Source: an uncultured Bacteroidales bacterium (GTDB lineage Bacteria > Bacteroidota > Bacteroidia > Bacteroidales > UBA3663). Taken from it: a stretch of 5,986 nucleotides of DNA. The position numbers and the translations under genes are program-made. The notes under the pieces are model-generated. The model made no database searches. It was not told the DNA's origin and saw nothing but the letters and a program-made list of their open reading frames with translations. The stretch lies in NCBI GenBank assembly GCA_905236195.1, contig CAJOOX010000193.1:1-5986 (forward strand), read 5' to 3'. Below are positions 1 to 5,985 of the stretch, one piece after another (positions within the stretch are counted from its first letter, which is position 1; each line of letters begins with the position of its first letter).

Positions 1-1
1 C

Positions 2-1453
2 GATCCCGATGCTCATTTTGTAATTGTGTACGAAGAACCCGTCCAGAAGATTGTGCGCCAAGGCAAGATTGCTGTTTACAATGCCAACACCGACCAGCTG
101 GTTGACGAGATAGACCTTTCCATTCCTTCCTATCCCGAGGAAAAACGTCAGAAAGATGTCAACGAGCATTATCTGGTAGAGCCCTACGACTATAGCCGTG
201 CGCATACGCCCACCAATCGCGACACCAAACCCGGTACACCCTCTGCCCCCGATGCAGAGGACGATTTGGGTAATTATCAGACCACGATTATCGGCGGGTT
301 CACCGACGGCTTCCACTTCGAGCCCATCATGTTTGAGGACAGCATTGTGGTCATCCAGATGCACCACAACATGTTGGAATACGGTCATCACTATTACATT
401 ACCGTAGATCCCGGCATCATTGTCCAGTCCGACGGTTCCTCGCCCGGTATTTCCAAGTCCGACAAGTGGGAATTCTCGACCCGCGGCAATGGTCCTGTCT
501 TGGACAAAGGTGTGCTGCGCGTGTCAAGATATGGCGACAAGGACTTCCGCTCCATCCAGGAAGCCATCGACTATGTACCCGATTCGATGACCACACCCAT
601 CACTATCGAGGTCGGTCCCGGCAATTATCACGAAATCATCTATTTCCGCAATAAGACCAATCTCACCATCCGCGGTGTCGACAAGGATCAGGTGCGCATC
701 TTCTATGAGAACTGCGAAAACCGCAATCCGCATCCCCGCCGTATCGTAGCCAATGAACAGAAGGGTTCCTTCCCCTTCCGCCGTGCGGTATTCTCGGTTG
801 ACAATTGTGCGGACATCACGCTCGAGAACCTCACTATCGAGAACACCTCCAACGGCGATATGGGACAGGGCGAGGCTCTGATTTCCCAAAGCGAACATCT
901 TGTGGTTCGTAACTGCAATCTCAAGAGCGTTCAGCGTGCTGTGGCCTGCAACGGTACCACCTATTTTCAGGACTGCACTCTCGAGGGTGGTTTCGACGTT
1001 GTCCAGTCCCGTGGCCCGAATTTCTACTACCGCTGCAAACTGGTCAATACGGGCGGTCCCTTCGTCTGGCCCCGCAACGACAAAGACGAGCGCGGTCTCG
1101 TCTTCCTGGAATGCACGTTCCTCGGCAACCTAGCCCGTATGAGCGACTACGGACGTACCAATTCGCTCACCTCACGCAAGTTCCCCTATGCTGAAATGGT
1201 GCTCATCAACTGTCGCGAAAAACATATCTCGCCCACAGGATGGTCCGTAATCGGGTCGAAGGATAATTTCTTTGCCGAGTACAATACCCGCTATTTCGAG
1301 AACGGCAATATTGTCGATATGGATTCACGTCATCCCTACTGCCATCGTCTCGACCCGGTTCGCGATGCGGCCCTGGTCAAGAGCTATGCTACGGCATCAT
1401 GGGTGCTCGGTGGTTGGAATCCTACTGAGAACCGCAGCAGACAGGACGATTAA
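2..1453 (+). CDS. Pectinesterase-like protein with N-terminal SbsA-type Ig domain (5' truncated)
   Basis: The reading frame is open to the left edge, so the GTG at 26 is an ordinary Val codon and the true start, with any signal peptide, lies upstream. 483 residues are visible. The first ~160 (DPDAHFVIVYEEP, LVDEIDLSIP, then HHYYITVDPGII and W-EFSTRG) look like the Ig-like (Big_5/SbsA) domain that precedes pectinesterase domains in Bacteroidota. From about base 521 a CE8 pectinesterase beta-helix follows: DFRSIQEAID, GNYHE (620-634), repeated ITLENLTIEN-type rungs, ISPTGW and the late DSRHPYCHRLD. By family knowledge it would remove methyl esters from pectin outside the cytoplasm. The active site is degenerate. 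The nucleophile Asp of the DFIFG motif is kept (FDVV, Asp at 995-997), but the QDT motif reads SVQRAV (926-943), without its Asp, and the QAVALR and LGRPW motifs are not recognisable. It could be a diverged esterase, a different carbohydrate esterase or a binding protein. The family call is firm; the activity is doubtful. Confidence 0.85.
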   Translation, partial: DPDAHFVIVYEEPVQKIVRQGKIAVYNANTDQLVDEIDLSIPSYPEEKRQKDVNEHYLVEPYDYSRAHTPTNRDTKPGTPSAPDAEDDLGNYQTTIIGGFTDGFHFEPIMFEDSIVVIQMHHNMLEYGHHYYITVDPGIIVQSDGSSPGISKSDKWEFSTRGNGPVLDKGVLRVSRYGDKDFRSIQEAIDYVPDSMTTPITIEVGPGNYHEIIYFRNKTNLTIRGVDKDQVRIFYENCENRNPHPRRIVANEQKGSFPFRRAVFSVDNCADITLENLTIENTSNGDMGQGEALISQSEHLVVRNCNLKSVQRAVACNGTTYFQDCTLEGGFDVVQSRGPNFYYRCKLVNTGGPFVWPRNDKDERGLVFLECTFLGNLARMSDYGRTNSLTSRKFPYAEMVLINCREKHISPTGWSVIGSKDNFFAEYNTRYFENGNIVDMDSRHPYCHRLDPVRDAALVKSYATASWVLGGWNPTENRSRQDD

Positions 1454-1480
1454 CCTGTTGCTGCCGCAGCTCTGAAGTAT

Positions 1481-1529
1481 AATAACATGCCCCATACCTG
1501 ATGTTATGCAGACATGGGGCATAATTATT
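1481..1529 (+). terminator. Probable terminator hairpin after the pectinesterase gene
   Basis: ATGCCCCAT (1487-1495) and ATGGGGCAT (1514-1522) form a perfect 9-bp inverted repeat with an 18-base loop. A CTG/CAG pair (1498-1500 with 1509-1511) can extend the stem inward. AATAA (1481-1485) and TTATT (1525-1529) can extend it outward past a small internal loop. The GC core flanked by A-rich and T-rich arms suits a factor-independent terminator, and it sits 28 bases past the pectinesterase stop. There is no long uninterrupted T run, so termination may be partial. It could also act as a leader structure for the downstream operon, since no promoter is evident between it and the next gene. Confidence 0.55.
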
Positions 1530-1540
1530 CGAGAGAATAA
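1525..1540 (+). promoter_or_regulatory. Small hairpin with GAGA tetraloop ahead of the phosphonate operon
   Basis: TTATTC (1525-1530) and GAATAA (1535-1540) pair perfectly around GAGA, a GNRA-type tetraloop. The site lies 34 bases before the mutase start. Its left arm is the same TTATT that can extend the upstream GC hairpin, so the two foldings exclude each other over these bases. The stem is AU-rich and weak on its own. A role in the leader of the phosphonate transcript, or as an operator-like palindrome, is inference. I found no convincing Bacteroides-type promoter (TTTG with TAnnTTTG at 19-21 bases) in 1454-1574; TCTGTTTG at 1551-1558 is a near match to the -7 element but has no partner. 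Confidence 0.3.
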
Positions 1541-1574
1541 CGTTGAGATTTCTGTTTGGAATATAGCTTATATA

Positions 1575-3584
1575 ATGAAGGCTTTAATACTCAATAGTGG
1601 CTTGGGCCACAGAATGGGAGTGCTGACAAGTGAACACCCGAAATGCATGACGGAAATATCCCCAGCCCAGACAATTCTGTCGCGGCAGCTGCAGCAGATT
1701 GTCTCCGCCGGCATATATGAGGTTGTTATGACTACCGGTTATTTTGACCGGGTTCTGATTGACTACTGCAATTTCCTGCATCTCCCTTTGCATTTTACCT
1801 TTGTCAACAATCCGCTCTACGACAAAACCAATTATATCTACAGCATATATTGTGCCCGTGAGTTCCTGCAGGGGGAGGATATTGTGCTGATGCACGGTGA
1901 TCTGGTTTTTGAGAACTGGATTTTCGACGCGGTGGTCGGGAGCAAGGTCAGCTGTATGACTGTCAGCTCGACACAGCCTTTGCCCGAAAAGGATTTCAAG
2001 GCTGTCATCCGCGACGGGAAAATCAGTAAGGTCGGCATCGAATTCTTCGACGATGCCATGGCGGCCCAGCCTCTCTATAAACTCCTTTGGCAGGACTGGA
2101 AGGTGTGGCTTGACAAGGTTGTCGGATATTGTGAGCGTGACTACCGGAAATGCTATGCCGAGAATGCTTTCAATGAAGTGAGTGACCTTTGTAATGTCCG
2201 GCCGCTTGATGTCAAAGACGCTCTTTGTGCCGAAATCGACAACCCTGACGATCTGGCCCTCGTCTCGGCCAGGTTGAAGGAGGTGAGCAACCGTACCGTC
2301 TATATGTGCTTTTCGACCGATTATATCCACAGCGGACATATTGCCATTATCAAACGTGCCGAAAAACTGGGTCATCTGATCGTGGGCGTGTTGTCTGATG
2401 AGGCTGTGGCCAGCTACAAGCGTTTCCCTATGATTCCCTTTGAGGAGCGTAAGACACTCTTTGAAAACATTGCCGGGGTCGAGAAAGTGGTGGAGCAGAA
2501 GACGCTCAGTTATAAAGACAATCTCCTGACATTGAAGCCTGACTATGTCGTTCATGGTGACGACTGGAAGGACGGGTTCCAGAAACCCATACGCCAGGAG
2601 GTCGTGCAGGTTCTCTCGGAGTACGGCGGGAAACTGGTGGAATTCCCATATAGTCATGACAAGAAATACGACGACATTGACAAGGCATCCCGTGCCCAGC
2701 TCGCCATGCCCGATATCCGTCGCGGACGATTGGGAAAACTTATCAGGATGAAAGGCCTCGTGACTGCGATGGAAGCCCATAGTGGAATTACGGGACTCAT
2801 TGTGGAAAAGACAACCGTGCTCCAGGATGGCAAAACCTACCAGTTCGACGCCATGTGGATAAGTTCGCTGTGTGACTCTACCGCCAAGGGAAAACCGGAC
2901 ATTGAGCTGGTGGATATGACATCAAGGTTCCGCACCATTGACGACATCATGGAAGTCACCACCAAACCTGTCATCTTCGACGGCGATACTGGAGGTCTGA
3001 CAGAACACTTTGTATATACGGTCCGCTCGCTGGAGCGCATGGGTGTCTCAATGGTGATTATTGAGGATAAGACGGGTCTGAAGAAAAATTCACTCTTCGG
3101 AAACGAGGTGAAACAGACCCAGGATTCCATCGAACACTTCTGCGAGAAGATACGTGCCGGAAAAAAAGCCCAGAAAACGTCGGACTTCATGATTTGCGCC
3201 CGTATCGAGAGCCTCATTCTCGAACGGGGTATGGACGATGCCCTACAGCGCGCTTTCGCATTTGTGGGGGCAGGGGCTGATGCTATCATGATTCACAGCC
3301 GGAAAAAGGATCCCGCCGAGATTTTTGAGTTCGTGGAGAAGTTTCGCCAGAAGGACACTGCGACACCCGTTGTGGTGGTTCCGACGTCTTTCAATACAGT
3401 CACCGAACAGGAATTCAAGGACAGGGGTGTGAATGTGGTGATTTATGCCAATCAGCTGACCCGTACCGGATTCCCGGCCATGCAGGAAGCAGCGCGCACA
3501 ATCCTCGAAAACCATCGCGCCAAGGAGTGCGATGACAAGTGTATGTCCATCAAAGAAATTATAACACTCATACCCGAAGAATAA
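1575..3584 (+). CDS. aepX: Three-domain protein: LicC/PntC-like nucleotidyltransferase, cytidylyltransferase-like domain, phosphoenolpyruvate mutase
   Basis: The protein has 669 residues. PEP mutase rearranges phosphoenolpyruvate to phosphonopyruvate, the entry step to most C-P compounds, in the cytoplasm. Residues ~1-235 form a LicC/PntC-like nucleotidyltransferase: LNSGLGHRMG, HPK (Lys23), HGD (Asp109) and EIDNPDDL (Asp222), the two Asp fitting metal ligands. Residues ~240-365 resemble the HxGH cytidylyltransferases (TagD/Pect type): STDYIHSGH, VGVLSDE, PFEERK, YVVHGDDW. Residues ~385-669 are PEP mutase, with AMWIS, FDGDTGG (Asp469, Asp471), EDKTGLKKNS (Glu497, Lys503, Asn505), ARIES (Arg543) and IHSRK (His574), matching the known mussel enzyme's active-site residues. 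The C terminus (MSIKEIITL) looks complete. I chose ATG 1575 because MKALILNSG begins the conserved fold; an earlier in-frame ATG at 1506 lies in the hairpin loop and adds unconserved residues. There is no Shine-Dalgarno. It is first in a three-gene operon. The mutase call is very secure; the substrates of the two transferase domains are inferred. Confidence 0.93.
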   Translation: MKALILNSGLGHRMGVLTSEHPKCMTEISPAQTILSRQLQQIVSAGIYEVVMTTGYFDRVLIDYCNFLHLPLHFTFVNNPLYDKTNYIYSIYCAREFLQGEDIVLMHGDLVFENWIFDAVVGSKVSCMTVSSTQPLPEKDFKAVIRDGKISKVGIEFFDDAMAAQPLYKLLWQDWKVWLDKVVGYCERDYRKCYAENAFNEVSDLCNVRPLDVKDALCAEIDNPDDLALVSARLKEVSNRTVYMCFSTDYIHSGHIAIIKRAEKLGHLIVGVLSDEAVASYKRFPMIPFEERKTLFENIAGVEKVVEQKTLSYKDNLLTLKPDYVVHGDDWKDGFQKPIRQEVVQVLSEYGGKLVEFPYSHDKKYDDIDKASRAQLAMPDIRRGRLGKLIRMKGLVTAMEAHSGITGLIVEKTTVLQDGKTYQFDAMWISSLCDSTAKGKPDIELVDMTSRFRTIDDIMEVTTKPVIFDGDTGGLTEHFVYTVRSLERMGVSMVIIEDKTGLKKNSLFGNEVKQTQDSIEHFCEKIRAGKKAQKTSDFMICARIESLILERGMDDALQRAFAFVGAGADAIMIHSRKKDPAEIFEFVEKFRQKDTATPVVVVPTSFNTVTEQEFKDRGVNVVIYANQLTRTGFPAMQEAARTILENHRAKECDDKCMSIKEIITLIPEE

Positions 3585-3586
3585 TG
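3582..3586 (+). promoter_or_regulatory. TAATG stop/start overlap coupling mutase and decarboxylase
   Basis: The mutase stop TAA (3582-3584) shares its last A with the ATG (3584-3586) of the decarboxylase. No Shine-Dalgarno is visible upstream, so the second gene is probably translated by ribosomes that have just ended the first. This would keep mutase and decarboxylase levels matched, which makes sense because the decarboxylase must drain phosphonopyruvate to drive the mutase reaction. Confidence 0.6.
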
Positions 3587-4723
3587 ATAAGACCGGAATT
3601 TTTTATCGGGAAACTCAGAGAGAGCGGGATTGCCTGTTTTGCCGGTGTTCCCGACAGTTTGCTCAAGAACATTTGCGCTTATATCACAGACCATTGTGAT
3701 GCTCGGCATAATATCATAACCGCCAATGAAGGTGCGGCCGTGGGCTTGGCGGCCGGCCATTATCTGGCAACAGGCAAACCGGCATGTGTCTATATGCAGA
3801 ACAGCGGAGAGGGCAATGTTATTAATCCTTTGGCTTCGCTCACCGATCCCGAAGTATATAACATCCCCGTCCTCCTGCTCATCGGTTGGCGGGGACGTCC
3901 CGGCGTACACGACGAACCGCAGCACGTCAAACAGGGGAAAGTCACAACAGGGTTGCTCAACATCATGGGGATTAACTTCGATGTGCTCTCCAAGGAAGAG
4001 GATAAGGCTGAAAAACAGATTGCCAAAGCTGTCCGTGCCCTTAATAATAAAGAGGTGTATGCGCTGGTCATAGAAAAGGGCACTTTTGAGGACTACAAAC
4101 TCCAGAACGTAGAAAAGAGCGACCTTGCCATGAGTCGGGAAGAGGCCATTCAGACCGTTGCTGCTGCACTTGGTGAGAAAGATTGCATCGTGAGCACCAC
4201 GGGAATGATAAGCCGGGAGCTCTTCGAATACCGGGTCGCCATGAAACAGGGCCACGAGCGCGATTTCCTCACAGTCGGTTCCATGGGTCACGCCTCCCAG
4301 ATAGCGCTTGGAATTGCGATGGCACAGCCGGAACGCCGCGTGTGGTGTTTTGACGGTGACGGGGCGGCCATTATGCACATGGGTTCAATGGCTATTGTCG
4401 CAAGCAAGAAGCCGCAGAACTTTATTCATGTGGTTTTCAACAACGGAGCCCACGACAGTGTGGGAGGACAGCCCACAGTGGGGCTGAAGATAGACCTGCC
4501 CGCCATCGCCAAAGCCGTCGGTTACAAGACAGCCGTTTCTGTGGCAAGTAAAGAGGAGCTGGAGAAAGAACTTTCTTCAATCTCCCAAAACCAGTCCCTC
4601 ATGACCAATGCTCCGGTTTTATTGGAGATCAAGGTGAGGAAGGGCAATCGCCAGGATTTGGGAAGACCCACAACGACTCCAATACAGAACAAGGAGGCTT
4701 TGATGACATTCCTTTCAGAATAA
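3584..4723 (+). CDS. aepY: Phosphonopyruvate decarboxylase
   Basis: A thiamine-diphosphate- and Mg-dependent enzyme of 379 residues, the usual full length. It converts phosphonopyruvate to phosphonoacetaldehyde and CO2, making the PEP mutase step effectively irreversible; it is cytoplasmic. The N-terminal pyrimidine-binding half shows FAGVPDSLLK (19-28), the ANEGAA motif with the cofactor-activating Glu49, and VYMQNSGEGN (69-78), all hallmarks of this family (Bacteroides fragilis Ppd type). The C-terminal half carries the diphosphate/metal motif GDG at 258-260, continuing to NN at 286-287 (FNNGAHDSVGG). The start is ATG 3584: it gives MIRPEFF directly before the conserved fold and overlaps the mutase stop, whereas the upstream in-frame ATG at 3539 lies inside the mutase gene. 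The homologous sulfopyruvate decarboxylase is the main alternative, but the adjacent PEP mutase settles the assignment. No truncation or missing key residue seen. Confidence 0.95.
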   Translation: MIRPEFFIGKLRESGIACFAGVPDSLLKNICAYITDHCDARHNIITANEGAAVGLAAGHYLATGKPACVYMQNSGEGNVINPLASLTDPEVYNIPVLLLIGWRGRPGVHDEPQHVKQGKVTTGLLNIMGINFDVLSKEEDKAEKQIAKAVRALNNKEVYALVIEKGTFEDYKLQNVEKSDLAMSREEAIQTVAAALGEKDCIVSTTGMISRELFEYRVAMKQGHERDFLTVGSMGHASQIALGIAMAQPERRVWCFDGDGAAIMHMGSMAIVASKKPQNFIHVVFNNGAHDSVGGQPTVGLKIDLPAIAKAVGYKTAVSVASKEELEKELSSISQNQSLMTNAPVLLEIKVRKGNRQDLGRPTTTPIQNKEALMTFLSE

Positions 4724-4728
4724 ACGGT

Positions 4729-5853
4729 ATGCAACAGATAATTGAGGGCATAGATAAATTGCCCGGAATACTGAAGGAAACGGGATGCTGGAAACTGTTT
4801 TTAGTGATTGACTCTTCCTATCCTTTCTTGAACATTAAGGATGCGGTTGAAGCATTGCCGGTCGGGGAAAAGGTGAAGTTTTCGGACTTTACACCCAATC
4901 CCCAGTATGAACAGGTATGTAAGGGAATTGAACTGCTGAAATCCTCCCGCTGTGATGCCATATTGGCTGTGGGCGGCGGCAGTGCCATTGATGTTGCCAA
5001 GTGCATCAAACTGGCTGTATTGTCCGAGGCTGGCAATGCGGCTCTCATTCCTCCGCTGGTGTTGCAAAGTGTGCCTCTCGAAGGTTCGGAACTGCCCTTT
5101 ATTGCCATTCCCACAACGGCAGGAACGGGCAGCGAATCCACCCACAATGCGGTGATGTATTACCAGGGGGCCAAGCAGACCGTTACCAACGACGGCATTT
5201 TGCCCGACTATGCCATTCTCGAACCCTCCGTATTGAAAACGTTGCCCCTCTATCAGAAAAAATGCACCATGATGGATGCCCTCTGTCAGGGAATAGAGTC
5301 CTGGTGGTGCATCAACAGTAACGACGAGAGCCGGGAGTATGCCCGCAAGGCCGTAGAAGGCATTATTGCCCGTTGGCGCAAATATATCTTCGACAACAGC
5401 GAAGAGGCTGCCCGGCAGGTCATGCTGGCTGCCAACTATGGCGGCAGGGCCATCAATATCACGGCAACCACTGCTCCTCATGCGTTCAGCTATAAAATCA
5501 CCTCACTCTATGGTTTACCTCACGGGCATGCCGTGGCACTGGGGTTGCCCGAGATATGGAGCTTCATGCTGCAGCATCCTGACCGTTGTATCGACCCGAG
5601 AGGGGAGGTGTACATGCTCTCGGTTTTTAATGATATCAGCCGTGCGTTGGGTGCTGATACTCCCGAGGCGGCCATCGCTGTTTTCCGTCGGATGATGCAG
5701 GAACTGGACCTTCAGAACCCGGTCTCTTCCGACCGTGCCCGCGACCTCGACATACTCTCTGCGTCCGTCAATCCCATACGGCTCAAAAATAACCCCGTAG
5801 AGTTGGACGCATCTTCGATACGCAGTCTCTACGAGGTAATCATTGAACTTTAA
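4729..5853 (+). CDS. Iron-type alcohol dehydrogenase, probable phosphonoacetaldehyde reductase
   Basis: 374 residues of the group III (Fe-ADH) family. By context it would reduce phosphonoacetaldehyde with NAD(P)H to 2-hydroxyethylphosphonate, like PhpC and FomC of phosphonate antibiotic pathways. Visible are the dinucleotide-binding AVGGGSAIDVAK (80-91), PTTAGTGSES (128-137), TMMDALCQGIE (180-190) and APHAFSYKITSLYGLPHGH (249-267). By comparison with FucO, metal ligands would be Asp183, residue 187, His251 and His265; residue 187 is Gln where most family members have His. The late NPVELD (355-360) may be characteristic of the phosphonate-linked branch. The start ATG 4729 lies 5 bases after the decarboxylase stop and has no adjacent Shine-Dalgarno, consistent with coupling in one operon. 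The fold is certain; the substrate rests on its neighbours. No aminotransferase is present that would compete for the aldehyde. It is the last gene of the operon. Confidence 0.85.
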   Translation: MQQIIEGIDKLPGILKETGCWKLFLVIDSSYPFLNIKDAVEALPVGEKVKFSDFTPNPQYEQVCKGIELLKSSRCDAILAVGGGSAIDVAKCIKLAVLSEAGNAALIPPLVLQSVPLEGSELPFIAIPTTAGTGSESTHNAVMYYQGAKQTVTNDGILPDYAILEPSVLKTLPLYQKKCTMMDALCQGIESWWCINSNDESREYARKAVEGIIARWRKYIFDNSEEAARQVMLAANYGGRAINITATTAPHAFSYKITSLYGLPHGHAVALGLPEIWSFMLQHPDRCIDPRGEVYMLSVFNDISRALGADTPEAAIAVFRRMMQELDLQNPVSSDRARDLDILSASVNPIRLKNNPVELDASSIRSLYEVIIEL

Positions 5854-5871
5854 CGTCTTTCGTTTATCGTC

Positions 5872-5985
5872 TCAGAATTTCGCGTTCTTCATATCTCCTG
5901 TGTCCTCGTAGGCGATGTGCATCGCGAAAGCGTGGCGCAGAGATGTAGGAGTGTGGAGACCCTTGCCCTCCGACAGACGCAGGAA
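5872..5985 (-). CDS. C-terminal end of an unidentified convergent gene (partial)
   Basis: Reading leftward from the right edge, 37 codons are open and end in TGA (complement of 5872-5874), 18 bases from the dehydrogenase stop. The predicted tail includes FLRLSEGKGLHTP, then TSLRHAFAMHIAYED, ending in MKNAKF. The composition is protein-like and the position is that of a convergent gene. The SLRHAFAMH stretch faintly recalls the box II (HxLRH) region of tyrosine recombinases, but there is no LGH motif or catalytic Tyr before the stop, so an intact integrase is unlikely. I do not recognise the family. The plus-strand frame here is also open but has no ATG, and the third minus frame is less protein-like. 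Confidence 0.4.
   Translation of the reverse strand, partial: FLRLSEGKGLHTPTSLRHAFAMHIAYEDTGDMKNAKF

Noticed and set aside
26..28. GTG at 26 as the start of the pectinesterase-like gene
   Set aside because: The frame is open to base 2 and the residues before it (DPDAHFVI) continue the Ig-like domain, so the gene is simply cut by the window edge.
1506..1574. Upstream in-frame ATG at 1506 as the mutase start
   Set aside because: It begins inside the terminator-like hairpin loop and adds 23 unconserved residues before MKALILNSG, the normal beginning of the nucleotidyltransferase fold.
1571..1576. TATAAT resembling a -10 box
   Set aside because: It overlaps the start codon at 1575 and has no -35 partner at proper spacing (TTGAGA at 1543-1548 is 22 bases away); Bacteroidota promoters use a different consensus.
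1584..2780. Long antisense open frame (398 codons) opposite the mutase gene
   Set aside because: It lies wholly inside a gene whose plus-strand product has clear conserved motifs; the antisense product shows no recognisable family and is a frame shadow.
3452..4378. Long antisense open frame (308 codons) opposite the decarboxylase gene
   Set aside because: Same reason: the plus strand carries all ThDP motifs, and the antisense product has no recognisable domain.
4801..5481. Antisense open frame (226 codons) opposite the dehydrogenase gene
   Set aside because: It overlaps the coding region with GGGS, TTAGTGSE and PHG motifs; no independent evidence of a gene.
5878..5929. Inverted repeats TTTCGCG/CGCGAAA and GCGATG/CATCGC after the operon, considered as a terminator
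   Set aside because: They lie in the coding frame of the convergent gene; the outer arms are 38 bases apart, overlap the inner palindrome, and have no T tract.
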